Source: Haematobia irritans
Lineage: Eukaryota > Arthropoda > Insecta > Diptera > Muscidae
Direction of reading: 5' to 3'
Assembly: GCF_050003625.1 (NCBI RefSeq)
Contig: NC_134400.1
Span: forward strand, 195,623,918 to 195,687,917
DNA: 64,000 nt
A model generated the notes under the pieces. The model was given only the letters and a program-made list of their open reading frames with translations. It searched no databases and was not told where the DNA came from. The number at the start of each line of letters is the position of its first letter. Positions within the stretch are counted from its first letter, which is position 1. This document shows positions 35,946 through 48,413 of this stretch, one piece after another. The position numbers and the translations under genes are program-made.

Positions 35946-37300
35946 AAATGTTTATTTCTATAGGTTTTTGTTTTAAAAATTTCATTTTTATGGGATTTCT
36001 TTTTTAAAAATTACGTTTCAATTCATCACGAAACTTTAGAAAAACTTTCATTTCAATAAAAAATTTATTAAAAATTTTCATTTCGTGAGAAAATCTTTGA
36101 AAAAGTTCATTTCAAGAGAAAATCTTTGAAAAAAGTTCATCTCTGAAAAGTTCATCAGCTGATTGTTTTTTTTTTCAAAATTTCAAAAATTGTTACAATT
36201 TCTTTTCTATGGGAAGTTTTGTCAAAATTTCATTCCTATAGGAAATTTTGTTAAAATTTCTTTTCTATGGGAAATTTTGTCAAAATTTCATTTCTATAGG
36301 AAATTTTGTCAAAATTTCCTTTCTATAGGAAATTTTTTAAAAATTTCATTTCTAAAGGAAATTTTTTAAAAAATTCATTTCTATAGGAAATTTTGTCAAA
36401 ATTTCATTTCTATAGAAAATTTTGTCAAAATTTCATTTCTATAGGAAATTTTGTCAAAATTTCATTTCTATAGGAAATTTTGTCAAAATTTCATTTCTAT
36501 AGGAAATTTTGTCAAAATTTCATTTCTATAGGAAATTTTGTCAAAATTTCATTTCTATAGGATATTTTGTCAAAATTTCATTTCTATAGCAAATTTTGTC
36601 AAAATTTTATTTCTGTAGGAAATTTTGTCAAAATTTCATTTCTATAGGAAATTTTTTAAAAATTTCATTTCTATAGGAAATTTTGTCAAAATTTTATTTC
36701 TATAGAAAATTATGTCAAAATTTTATTTCTATAGGAAATTTTGTCAAAATTTCCTTTCTATACGAAATTTTGTTAAAATTTCATTTCTATAGGAAATGCT
36801 GTTAAAATTTCATTTCTATAGAAAATTTTGTCAAAATTTCATTTCAATAGGAAATTTCGTCAAAATTTTATTTCTGTAGGAAATGTTGTCAAAATTTCAT
36901 TTCTATAGGAAATTTTGTCAAAATTTCATTTCTATAGGAAATGCTGTTAAAATTTCATTTCTATAGAAAATTTTGTCAAAATTTCATTTAATACGAAATT
37001 TTGTAAAAATTTCATTTCTATAGGAAATTTTTTAAAAATTTCATTTCTTTGGAAATTTTGTCAAAATTTCATTTCTTTAGGAAATTTGATCAAAAAATCA
37101 TTTCTATAGGAAATATGATCAAAAAATCATTTCTACTGGAAATTTCCACAAAATTTCACTTTTATAGGAAATTTTGTCAAAATATCATTTCTATACGAAA
37201 TTTTGTAAATATTTTATTTCTATACGAAATTTTGTCAAATTTTATTTCATTAGGAATTTTTTTCTGTCTTAAGTATTTTTTGTTAAAAATTTCCTTTTGA
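35946..37300 (-). repeat. 29-bp tandem array, minus orientation, CATTTCTATAGG variant
   Basis: A homogeneous sub-family in which the unit reads AAATTTCATTTCTATAGG and AAATTTTGTC. Runs of near-identical units at 36370-36560 show recent homogenisation. The left 230 bp is degenerate. Confidence 0.88.
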
Positions 37301-37915
37301 GGAAATTTGATTTGACTTTGTCATTGCAGCAAATAAATTGACTTAAATTGATTTCGTTCTTTTTTTTTCTTTTTTGTGATTTCATTCAATCGACTATTCT
37401 CCTTGCCACAACCAACCGTACGCATTTTGTAGCTGTCAGTGAAAAAATGCATTCGCAATGATGCATTTTTGCCACCAGTAAACAAACCAGCGACTAGGTC
37501 TTTGGTACACCAAATACCCATGATGTAATCAACATGAAAACAAAAAATATGGATGACTTCATCCTACTACATTTCATTCGCACTGTTAATTTTGAGAAAT
37601 TGTAAATCCTTGTTGGATGGCAGGACGGCGTCATCGTCATCATCATAGGAGAAACACGACACCAAGTCTCCTGGCATCCAATGGACACAAGGCCAATATG
37701 AAGTTGAAAGTTTAATTGGATATAGAGAAATAGAAGAATGGGAATGGGAGATGAAACAGAAAAACATAGAAAATGCAAGAGCAGATGATGCATCCTTTGA
37801 ATATATTTTCCAAGGACATTGGAAGTAAATGCAATTTGTGACGTTAGTATAGAGGAAGAGGAAAGAATATAAAGTAGTAACTGGATATGTGTGTGGTATG
37901 GTGGCATAGTTTATG
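37301..37915. other. Non-repetitive island
   Basis: About 600 bp with a less AT-rich composition than the arrays. A (GAT)n-like tract lies near 37630. Minus-strand frames of 137 and 66 codons overlap in different phases with low-complexity translations (runs of M and D). No exon boundaries stand out. Confidence 0.45.
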
Positions 37916-40860
37916 TAAACATTTTATTTCTATAGGAAATTTCAAATGCAATTTTATGAAAAGGGCTTTAGGAATATTTTTTCTAATTTTTAATTCTATA
38001 GGAAATTTTGTCAAAGATTCATTTTTAATAAATTTTGTGAAAATGTCATGTTGTTAAGAAGTTTTGTGAAAATTTCCATTCTGTGCGAGATTTTATAAAA
38101 ATTTCATTTTTATAGGACATTTTTTCACAATTTCATTTTTATAACATTTTTTTTTTTTAAATTTTATCAAAATTTCGTATCTATGGCAAATTTTCTCAAA
38201 ATTTCGTTTCCAAAGGAAATTTTTTCAAACGTTCATTTCTATACAAAATTTTTCGCAAAATTTCGTTTTCATAATAAATTTTCTCAAATTTGATTTGTAT
38301 AGAAAATTTTGCCACAATTTTATTTCTATAGAAAATTTTGCTAAAAATTTTATTTCTATTGAAAATTTTGGCAAAATTTTATTTCTATAGAAAATTTTGT
38401 CAAAATTTTGTCAATATTTCTATAGAAAATTTTGTCAAAATTTTGTCAATATTTCTATAGAAAATTTTGTCAAAATTTCTATAGAAAATTTTGTCAAAAT
38501 TTTATTTCTCTAAAAAAATTTTGTCAAAATTTTATTTCTATAGGAAATTTTGTCAAAATTTTTTTTCTATAAAAAATTTTGTCAAAAGTTTATTTCTATA
38601 GAAAACTTTTTCAAAGTATTATTTCTGTAGAAAATTGTGTCAAAATTTTATTTCTAAAGAAAATTTTCTCAAAATTTTATTTCTATATAAAATTTTCTCA
38701 AAATTTTATCTCTATAGAAAATTTTGTCAAAATTTTATTTCTGTAGAAATTTTCTCAAAATTTAATTTATATGGAACATTTTCTCAAAATTTTATTTCTA
38801 TAGAAAATTTTGCCAAAATTTTATTTCTGTAGAAAATTTTTTCAAAATTTTATTTCTATAGAAGATTTTCTCAAAATTTTTTTTTTCTGTAGAAAATTTT
38901 CTCAAAATTTTATTTCTATAGGAAATTTTGTTAAAACTTCATTTCGAAAAGGAACCTCAGAATTTCATTTCGATAAAAAAAGTTTCTCAATATGTTATTT
39001 CTAAGGACATTTGCTCAAAATTTCATTTTTATACGAAATTTTCTCAAAATTTTATTTCTATGGAATATTTTCTCAAAAGTTTAATTCTATAAAAAATATA
39101 TAGAATATTTTGTCAAAATTTTATTTCTATAGAAGATTTTCTATAGAAAATTTTATTTCTATAGAATATTTTCTCAAAATTTTATTTCTATAGAGAATTG
39201 TGTCAATATTTAATTATTAGAAAATTTTATCAAAAGTTTATTTCTATAGAAAATTTTGTCAAAATTTTTTGTAGAAAATTTCGAACGCAATTTTATCACA
39301 AGTGCTTTCGAACTTTTTTGCCAAGTTTTAATTCTTTAGGAAATGTTGTCAAAATTTAATTTCTATAGGAAATTTTGTCAAAAATACATTTTTAATAAAT
39401 TTTGTGAAAATGTCATGTTGTTAAGAAATTTTGTCAAAATTTCCATTCTGTACGAGATTTTATAAAACTTTCATTTTTATAGGAAATTTTTTCACACTTT
39501 CATTTTTATAACAATTTTTTTTTTTATCAAAATTTCGTATCTATAGCAAATTTTCTCAAAATTTCGTTTCCAAAGGAAATTTTTCTCAAAACTTCGGTTT
39601 CATAATAAATTTTCTCAAATTTCGTTTGTATAGAAAATGTTGCCAAAATTTTATTTCTATAGAAAATTTTGCCAAAGTTTTATTTCTATAGAATATTTTC
39701 TCAAAATTTTATTTCTATAGAAAATTTTCTCAAAATTTTATTTCTATAGAAAATTTTGTCAATGTTTTATTTCTATAGAATATTTTGTCAACGTTTTATT
39801 TCTATAGAAAATTTTGTTAAAATTTTATTTATATAGACAAAATTTTTTTAGAAAAATAAAATTTGGCCAAAATTTTATTTCTATAGGAAATTTTCTCAAA
39901 ATTTTATATCTATAGAAAATTTTGTCAAAGTTTTATTTCTATAGAAATTTTTGTCAAAATTTTGTCAATATTTCTATAGAAAATTTTTTTAGAGAAAAAA
40001 TTTTGTCAAAATCTTATTTCTATAGGAAATTTTGTAAAAAATTTTTTTCTATAAAAATTTTGGTCAAAAGTTTATTTCTATAGAAAACTTTTTCAAAGTA
40101 TTATTTCTGTAGAAAATTGTGTCAAAATTTTATTTCTATAGAATATTTTCTCAAAATTTTATTTCTATAGAAAATTTTCTCAAAATTTTATTTCTATAGA
40201 AAATTTTGTCAAAGTTTTATTTCTATAGAAAATTTTGTCAAAGTTTTATTTCTATAGAAAATTTTGTTAAAATTTTATTTATATAGAAAATTTTGTCAAA
40301 ATTTTATTTCTCTAAAAAAATTTTCTCAAATTTTTATTTCTATAGAAAATTTTGTCAAAGTTTTATTTCTATAGAAAATTTTGTAAAAATTTTATTTATA
40401 TAGAATATTTTGTCAAAATTTTGTCAATATTTCTATAGAAAATTTTGTCGAAATTTTATTTCTCTAAAAAAATTTTGTCAAAATTTTATTTCTATATATT
40501 TGTTTCTATAAAAATTTTGTCAAAAGTTTATTTCTATAGAAACCTTTTTCAAAGTATTATTTCTGTAGAAAATTGTTTCAAAATTTTATTTCTATAGAAA
40601 ACTTTCTCAAAATTTTATTTCTAAATAAAATTTTCTCAAAATTTTATTTCTATAGAAAATTTTGTAAAAAATTTTATTTCTGTAGAAAATTTTTTTAAAA
40701 TTTTATTTTTATAGGAAATTTTCTCAAAATTTTATTTGTACAGAAAATTTTTTCAAAATTTTATTTCTATAGAAAATTTTGTAAACATTTTATTTCTATA
40801 GAAGATTTTCTCAAAATTTTATTTCTGTACAAGATTTTATAATAAATTTCATTTTTATAG
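37916..40860 (-). repeat. 29-bp tandem array, minus orientation, with higher-order repeats
   Basis: Composite blocks recur. The motif TTTCGTATCTAT is at 38176, 39535 and (beyond the SINE) 41289. The motif CTTTTTCAAAGTATTATTTC is at about 38605, 40087 and 40544. Offsets differ, so several rounds of segmental duplication overlap. A single plus-oriented unit lies at about 39836-39870 within the minus array. Confidence 0.88.
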
Positions 40861-40863
40861 GAA

Positions 40864-41213
40864 GGTTAGGTTAGGTTAGGTTAGGTGGCAGCCCGATGTA
40901 TCAGGCTCACTTAGACTATTCAGTCCATTGTGATACCACATTGGTGAACTTCTCTCTTATCACTGAGTGCTGCCCGATTCCATGTTAAGCTCAATGACAA
41001 GGGACCTCCTTTTTATAGCCGAGTCCGAACGGCGTTCCACATTGCAGTGAAACCACTTAGAGAAGTTTTGAAACCCTCAGAAATGTCACCAGCATTACTG
41101 AGGTGGGATAATCCACCGTTGAAAAGTTTTTGGTGTTCGGTCGAAGCAGGAATCGAACCCACGACCTTGTGTATGCAAGGCGGGCATGCTAACCATTGCA
41201 CCACGGTGGCTCC
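40864..41213 (-). mobile_element. tRNA-derived SINE, copy 3
   Basis: Near identical to the copies at 31 and 16081, with a (TTAGG)n-type tail at the left and tRNA-like head at the right. Flanks CATTTTTATAGGA (left) and CATTTTTTTTTTTATAGGAA (right) look like a target duplication whose T run differs in length. It is inserted in a 29-bp array. Confidence 0.9.
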
Positions 41214-42330
41214 CATTTTTTTTTTATAGGAAATTTTTTCACAATTTCATTTTTATAACAATTTTTTTTTAAATTTTATTAAAATTTCGTATCTATAGCA
41301 AATTTTCTCAAAATTTCGTTTCCCAAGGAAATTTTTTCAAATGTTCATTTCTATACAAAATTTTTCTCAAAACTTCGTTTTCATAATAAATTTTCTCAAA
41401 TTTCATTTATATGGAACATTTTCTCAAAATTTTATTTCTATAGAAAATTTTGCCAAAATTTTATTTCTGTAGAAAATTTTGCCAAAATTTTATTTCTGTA
41501 GAAATTTTTTTCAAATTTTTATTTTTATAGGAAATTTTCTCAAAATTTTATTTGTACAGAAAATTTTTTCAAAATTTTATTTCTATAGAAGATTTTCTCA
41601 AAATTTTATTTCTATAGGAAATTTTGTTAAAACTTCATTTCTAAAAGAAACCTCAGAATTTCGTTTCGATAAAAAAATTTCTCAATATGTTATTTCTAAG
41701 GACATTTGCTAAAAATTTCATTTTTATAGGAAATTTTCTTAAAAATTTTATTTCTATGGAATATTTTCTCAAAAGTTTAATTCTATAAAAATATATATAG
41801 AATATTTTGTCAAAATTTTATTTCTATAGAAGATTTTCTATAGAAAATTTTATTCCTATAAAAAATGTTGTCAATATCTTATTTCTATAGAAAATGTTGT
41901 CAAAATTTATTCTATAGAGATTTTTCTCAAAATTTTATTTCTATATAAATTTTTCTCAAAATTTTATTACTATAGAAAATTTTGTCTAAATTTTATTTCT
42001 ATTTATTTTATTTCTTTAGAAAATTTTGTCAAAATTTTATTTCGTTAGAAAACGTTGTCAAAAGTTCATTTCGTATAGAATGTTTTTTCAGAATTTGCTT
42101 TTCTATAGAAATGTTTGTCAAAATTTTATTTATATATAACATTTTGTCAAAATTTTATTTCTATAGTTTTATTTGTATAGAAAATTTTGTCAAAATATTA
42201 TTTCTTTAAACTTTCATTACTATAGCAAATTTTCCCACTATTTTGGTTTTACAAGAAATTTCGGTTTTATTCCTATATATTTTTTAAAAATTCCATTTCT
42301 GTAGAAAGGTTTGTCAATATTCATTGTCTG
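41214..42330 (-). repeat. 29-bp tandem array, minus orientation, duplicated block
   Basis: The segment about 41240-41870 repeats, in the same order, blocks seen at 38120-38290 and 38765-39160 (CCTCAGAATTTC at 38955 and 41651). This indicates a duplication of roughly 2.7 kb before or after SINE insertion. Units decay towards 42330. Confidence 0.85.
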
Positions 42331-42852
42331 TAAAAGGTTTTGTCAATGTTTTAAAAAGTGTATATTGAGTTTTTCTACTAAGGAAATGGTGTTGCCTCTG
42401 CCCCAGGCACATCGTCGTTGCAGTTTATTGTCGTGCAACATGCAAATACATTGACTTTTGATTCAGTTTTTATGTTTGCTTCGATTTGTTTTTATTTATT
42501 TGTTTTTTTTTTCACTTTCGCATAAAGTGGGCAAAATTTTCATGTGTATTTGGGTTACAAGGAGTGACTCACAAAATTTTGTTTGAATTTTGGCATAGTT
42601 TTTTATTTTGGTCTCTTTTTCTTCCATTTAAGCAGATGAGGGTTTATTGCTGAAAGAAAAAAAACATTATGTTGTCGCAGTGCAGGAGCTGAGATGGAAA
42701 TAATGATAACAATATACTATTTGGCATATAATTATAGGATTTTTTTTTTAATTAATAATGCCTGCTTGTATATAAAAATTGAATACAGTGAAACCTATTA
42801 AAAAACGGACATTGATATATTAATATTAGACTCTTATTAGTGTACACTTTTT

Positions 42853-42888
42853 GAAAGGCGGGTATACCATTGACCACGGTGGCTCCGA
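42853..42888 (-). mobile_element. SINE head fragment
   Basis: AGGCGGGTATACCATTGACC and ACGGTGGCTCC match, with a few changes, the tRNA-like end of the intact SINEs. Only about 35 bp remain. Confidence 0.5.
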
Positions 42889-43804
42889 ATGGTTTACTTT
42901 TCGGCCAAACATAGCCTCCCTAAAGTATGTAAATATTTTAGTTAGAACGGGTTTGAATTGAAAGGGGAATGTGATGCAACTTTTGTATGCTGAAAAAGTT
43001 AAACTTTTTTTAAAAAGTCAAAACTTAAAAAGCCAACTTGTCCAAATTTCGAAAATCCGCCTTTTAGACTCTCATTACAATTCCTTGTGGCAAAGACAAC
43101 AATGATCCCCCTAAAAGTATGCAAATATTTTAGTAATAACTATCGGAAACTCGCTGCTGACATTTCTTCGAAACACAGAATCACAATATCGGCATTTCCA
43201 AATTTAGAATTAGAATTTTAAATTTTATAAAATCCAAAACTCACACTTTTTGATTCTCATTACAACAATCCCTTAAGGCAGAGACAAAGGCCTCCTAAAA
43301 GTATGCAGATATTTTTCTAAGAACTATCGAAAGTGGGAAAATTCGTCTAATCGCCTTGTGAAAGTGACCAAAATGAACTAATCGAATAGTAAGAAAAAAT
43401 CGAAAAATAAATTTTAAATAGAAAGAATTTTTATATGGTGGGGAATCATTATTCAAAAAATTTGCAATATCAACATTTTCTAATTAACAAAAAAAAAAAC
43501 ACCAAAAAGTCAATTTTTGCAAACATTGTGCAAAAAATCAATCTCTAGAGTGACTAATCGACTTTTGATATTAGCCAAAATAGGCTAATCACCTATTGAT
43601 TGAATGGCCAAAATCGAATAGTAAGGAATCGAAAAGTATAATATAAAAGGGGAAAGCGATGAAGCTCTGCAATATCGACATTTCCAAAAGTTTAAAATTA
43701 ATTTTTTCCAATTTTGAAAAGTCGAAAACCCAACTTTTTGATTTTCATTACAATTCCTTAAGGGGTTGACAACAAGTGCCCCTAAAAGTATGCAAATTTT
43801 TTAG

Positions 43805-43984
43805 GTATAAATAGAAGAAATGAGAAAATTTGGTATAAAAAAGGGGCAACAAATTTTTTTAATCATCCAAATTGTTAATCAACTTAAATTTTTGTTGAAA
43901 ATATAAGAAGTGAGAAAATTTGGTATAAAAAAGGGGCAACAATTTTTTTTAATCATCCAAATTGTTAATCAACTTAAATTTTTT
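43805..43984 (+). repeat. Recent 90-bp tandem duplication
   Basis: TGAGAAAATTTGGTATAAAA starts at 43821 and again at 43911. The following GGGGCAAC, AATCATCCAAATTG and TTAATCAACTTAAATT segments are repeated with one or two differences. The exact offset is 90 bp, and the two copies are much more alike than the older repeats around them. Confidence 0.8.
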
Positions 43985-44364
43985 TTATTTTTGAAAATTT
44001 TGATAATAACCATAATCGAAAAATAATTATTTTAAGGATAAAATCAAAAAGAAGAATTTGTAATTAAAAGCTAATGTGATGCAGCTCTCTGTTTACGATG
44101 ATAATATATCAAACCGTCCAAAATTCGTCAAGTAATTTTCCATAATCGCAAACATCGATACTTGATATTTTTCAATATTTCAAAAGTCGAAATATCGACA
44201 GTTTAGAGAAACAAAATCCAAAATTCCACTTTTGCAAAAGTCGGAAATTACTTTTTCAAATTAAAACAAAAAAAAAACGAATTCCACTCTTTTGAGTTTT
44301 TTAAAAATAGCGAAATGGACTACTTTATTATTATACCTCAAGGCGAAGATAAATACACGAACAA

Positions 44365-44590
44365 AAAAAATAAATTTTGAAATCAATCACGAAATTAATT
44401 GATAATTAATTTTTAATTGAAATGTCTTTTATTACAGAAATGATGGTATCAATCACCGAAGTCAATTAAATACTTAATTGCTCGAGTTAAAAAATTAATT
44501 GATACTATTAATTTTTGTCACAAAAAAATTGTTGAATCAATTAAGTTTTTAATTGAATATTTTTAAAAATTCAATTAAAATTTGTATTGA
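44365..44590. other. Cluster of TAATT/AATTA motifs
   Basis: About 225 bp with a dozen or so ATTAATTGA or TCAATTAA motifs on both strands. They match the core of homeodomain binding sites but are also easy to generate in AT-rich DNA. It may be a regulatory patch or a low-complexity repeat, and the sequence alone does not separate these. Confidence 0.25.
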
Positions 44591-44714
44591 AAATATAGTG
44601 GTGAAAACTTTGTCTGTTTATGGCCCTACTAAAAATATGCAAATATTTTCGTTATAACTATCGAAAGTGAAAAAATTCGAAAAAAGTGAAAGTTGATTTT
44701 AGTAATAATCAAAA

Positions 44715-46818
44715 TCCATACGTGGTATATATTAAAAATCCATACGTCCATACGTGGTATATATTAAATCAAAAAAGATCGATCCAATACGTATATAATT
44801 CAGTTTGACAAAGTAGACATAAAATTTTGACAAAATTTTCTATAGAAATAAAAATTTTAACAAAATTTTCTATAGAAAGAAAATTTTGACAAAAATTTCT
44901 GCAGAAATAAAATTTTAACAAAATTTTCTATAGAAATAAACTTTTGGCAAAATATTCTATAGAAATAAAATCTTGGTAGATTATTTTTGGCTCGAATGGC
45001 AACCATGATTATGAACCGAAAAAAATTTGAACAAAATTTTCTATAGAAATAAAATTTTGATAAAATTTTCGATAGAAATAAAATTTTGACAATGTTGAAA
45101 ATTTTATTATGAACCGAATAAAATTTTAACAAAATTTTTTCTAGAAATAAAATTTGACAAAATTTTCTATATAAATAAAATTTTGGTTGATTATTTTTGG
45201 CTCTAGTGGCAACCATGATTATGAACCGACATGGACCAATTTTTGTGTGATTGGACCAATTTCGGTATGGTTGTTAGCGACCATATATTAATACCACGTT
45301 CCTAATTTGAACAGGATCGGATGAATTTTGCTCCTCCAAGAGGCTCCGGAGGTCAAATCTGGAGAACGTTTTATATGGGGGCTATATATAATTATGGACC
45401 TATATGGACCAATTCTGGCACGGTTGTTAAAGATCATATGTTCAAAATTACAACCGGATTGGATGAAATTTTCTTCTCTTGGAAACTTCGCAAGCCAAAT
45501 CTGGGGATCGGCTTATATGGGGGCTATATATAATTATGAACCGATGTGGACCAATTTTTGCATGGTTATTAGAGACCATATAACAATATCATGTACCAAA
45601 TTTCAGGCGGATCGGATGAAATTTGCTTCTCTTTGAGGCTGCGCAACCCAAATCTGGGGATCGGCTTATATGGGGGCTGTATATAATTATGAACCGATGT
45701 GGACCAATTTCTCCATGGTTATTAGAGACCATATAGCAATATCATGTACCAAATTTCAGGCGGATCGGATGAAATTTGCTTCTCTTTGAGGCTCCGCAAC
45801 CCAAATCTGGAGATCGGTTTATATGGGGTCTATATATAATTATGGACCGATGTGGACCAATTTTTGCATGGTTGTTAGAGACCATATACCAACATCATGT
45901 ACCAAATTTCAGGCGGATCGGATGAAATATGCTTCTCTTTGAGGCTCCGCAACCCAAATCCGGGGATCGGTTTATATGGGCGCTATATATAATTATGGAC
46001 CGATGTGGACCAATTTTTGTACGGTTGTTAGAGACCATATACCAACATCATTTACCAAATTTCAGGTGGATCGGATGAAAGTGTCTTCTCTTAGAGGCTC
46101 CGCAAGCCAAATCTGGGGATCGGTTTATATGGGGGCTATATATAATTATGGACCGATGTGGACCAATTTTTGCATGGTTGTTAGAGACCATATACCAACA
46201 TCATTTACCAAATTTCAGGTGGATCGGATGAAAGTGTCTTCTCTTAGAGGCTCCGCAAGCCAAATCTGGGGATCGGTTTATATGGGGGCTATATATAATT
46301 ATGGACCGATGTGGACCAATTTTTGCATGGTTGTTAGAGACCATATACCAACATCATGTACCAAATTTCAGTGGGATCGGATGAAATTTGCTTCTCTTTG
46401 AGGCTCCGCAAGCCAAATCTGGGGATCGGTTTATATGGGGGCTATATATAATTATGGACCGATGTGGACCAATTTTTGCATGGTTATTAGAGACCATATA
46501 CTAACACCATGTACCAAATTTCAGCCGGATCGGATGAAGTATGCTTCTGTTAGAGGTTCCACAAGCCAAATCTGAGGGTCCCTTTATATGGGGGCTATAC
46601 GTAAAAGTGGACCGATATAGCCCATTTTTTGTTTCGTTCGGAAGTTCGGAAGCGTGATTTCAACAGACGGACGGACGGACGGATGGACATGCTCAGATCG
46701 ACTCAGAATTTCACCACGACCCAGAATATATATACTTTATGGGGTCTTAGAGCAATATTTCGATGTGTTACAAACGGAATGACAAAGTTTATATATCCCC
46801 CATTTTATGGTGGAGGGT
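44715..46818 (+). mobile_element. DINE/HINE-like element B, 5'-truncated
   Basis: It starts within the family head at TCCATACGTGGTATATATT, so the CAAGTATA terminus is missing. It then holds a short plus-oriented 29-bp array with GGTTGCCA-type inner ends (44818-45230), and tandem monomers with TATATGG landmarks at 45514, 45667, 45820, 45973, 46126, 46279 and 46432, all exactly 153 bp apart. After a GACGGACGGA tract comes the standard tail (GATGTGTTACAAACGGAATG ... GGTGGAGGGTATAAAA). The 141-codon open frame (repeating MGAIYNYGPMWTNF) results from a 51-codon repeat length. It is not evidence of a gene. Confidence 0.78.
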
Positions 46819-48371
46819 ATAAAAAAATTGAAAAAGCCCAAGTTATTTTTTTTTCTAATCAAAATAATTTTTTTTTTTTTTGAATATTTTGAAAAAATCG
46901 AAAGTTGAAAGGAAATTTTTTAAAAGTCTCAAACTCGACTATTTCATATTCATTACAATCCCTAAATGCCTGCAACAAAGGTCCCCCTAAAAGTATGCAC
47001 TTTTTTTAGTAAGAACTAAAAGATTTTGGCAAACAGATTAACACTCTGATGGTAAAGTGTAAAGGAAGGGAAAGTAGTTGTTTAGGTCAACTGCTGAATT
47101 TCTTGCTTATAAAATAATTGAATTGAAGAAATTCCAAAATAAAGTCCTATAGTGGACATGTACACGTTTTAAAAGCCAAATCAGGAAGTTTTCTTTTTTT
47201 TTAAGCCTACTTTAGAAAATAGTTGGGCAAGGGGGAAATTTACTTCTTCACCTATATATATATATATATATATGTATCGCAAAATCAAGAATTACATTTT
47301 AGAATATTTAATAATATTTCGTAAAAATAACTTTGTGAATTCTTTGAGTGTAGGAATTTTTTTTAATTTTTTTAAGATCCTTTCTAATTTTTCTTTCCAA
47401 TATTTTTACTCAAACCTGACATAGCGACATATGTTTTCCAAGGGATTATGTTGCATGGTTTTGTTTTTTTCTTAGCTAAAATCATTGTCATTGGCCTTTG
47501 GGTTCCTTTCTTTGCAATGTCACTTTTGCCTAAAATTCTTTGGAATTAAAACAAAAAAAAAACAAACACAAAAAAATTGGAACTAAAACCAAACACCACA
47601 ATTTTTTAAATTTGAATTAATTTTTGAAGGCCATCATATAAACAACCCTGAACATAAAAAGGATGCTAATGATGACGATTTGGTTGGTCTCATAACATTT
47701 GGGTAATTTTTCTTGTCACTTTTTGTTTTTGTTTCACTCATTCTATGAAAACTTTCGTTTTTTTTTCAAAATCACAATTTTTTTCTTTTACCCTTCGTGG
47801 TGTTTTTATTTTATTTTGTTGATAAAAATAGTATATTCACATTTTTTGTTTTTCAATATTTATTTTCATTTCATATATCTTCTTCTTCTTTTCTCTGGGT
47901 GAATATATGGGTGCCCATAGACATAAATCAAATTGTTAAAAAATTAGCACAGCATATTAAAAAAAAAAAACATAAATGTTTAATTAAGAATATATATATG
48001 TTACTCTCTCACAATTCTATTTCTTCAATATATTTACCGTAATTTGTTTTTCTCATTTAGTTTAGGTTTTTTTTTGTTTTTGTTTTTAATCAAATAAAAT
48101 AAAATTTTCAAAATTCACCTTTTATTTTTGAATTCTTATTTTAAGAACTGAACTGAAACATCCCATAAAAGCGAAAACACATTTACACAACACCACCACA
48201 CGTTTTTCCTTTAGGTTTCTTTTCTTCATGCAATTTCGATATAGTTTTTGTATTTCTATATATGTCTTATAGTTTTTTTTTTACCGATTTTCGACGCGCG
48301 CCACTACAACCGCACGGTTAAAATACCGAAAAAATAATAAAAATGAATTTGTTCGATTTGTTGTTACTTAC
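46819..48371. other. Non-repetitive island
   Basis: Mixed AT-rich sequence with a (TA)n microsatellite near 47250-47275 and one old CCTAAAAGTATGCA repeat at 46985. Composition becomes GC-richer near 48285-48315 (GACGCGCGCCACTAC, CCGCACGG). Hydrophobic short frames at 47699-48042 are T-run artefacts. Confidence 0.45.
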
Positions 48372-48413
48372 CAAAAAGTATTCTGTTAAGGTGGTGAGGT
48401 TGAAAGCAAACAT
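48372..48413 (-). CDS. Candidate first coding exon with GTAAGT donor
   Basis: On the minus strand an ATG in the context AAGCAACATG opens 14 codons (MFAFNLTTLTEYFL), ending TTG, followed by a strong donor GTAAGTAAC. The exon ends in phase 0. It lies in a locally GC-richer island, and a divergent plus-strand start is about 290 bp away, which would suit a bidirectional promoter. The protein is not recognised. A short ATG-to-donor match can occur by chance, so this is a lead only. Confidence 0.2.

Larger units (their letters stand above)
42331..44714. repeat. Island with old diverged repeats marked by CCTAAAAGTATGCAAAT
   Basis: A phrase resembling CCCCTAAAAGTATGCAAATA, usually preceded by TCATTACAATTCCTTAAGG and followed by AACTATCGAAAGTG, occurs near 42910, 43110, 43290, 43780 and 44620. 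It recurs at 46985, 56270 and 62946. Spacing is irregular (about 180-850 bp) and divergence high. It reads as an ancient tandem or dispersed repeat that predates insertion of elements B to H. Confidence 0.55.

Noticed and set aside
37494..37907. 137-codon minus-strand frame and overlapping 66-codon frame
   Set aside because: Neither shows a domain. Runs of Met and Asp come from a (GAT)n-like tract.
40864..40885. TTAGG repeats as a telomere or interstitial telomeric tract
   Set aside because: Only three to four units, always at the same end of a SINE copy.
578..42330. CRISPR-like appearance of ~29-bp direct repeats
   Set aside because: Units are contiguous with no unique spacers between them, the palindrome is within the unit, no cas genes exist, and the surroundings are eukaryotic.
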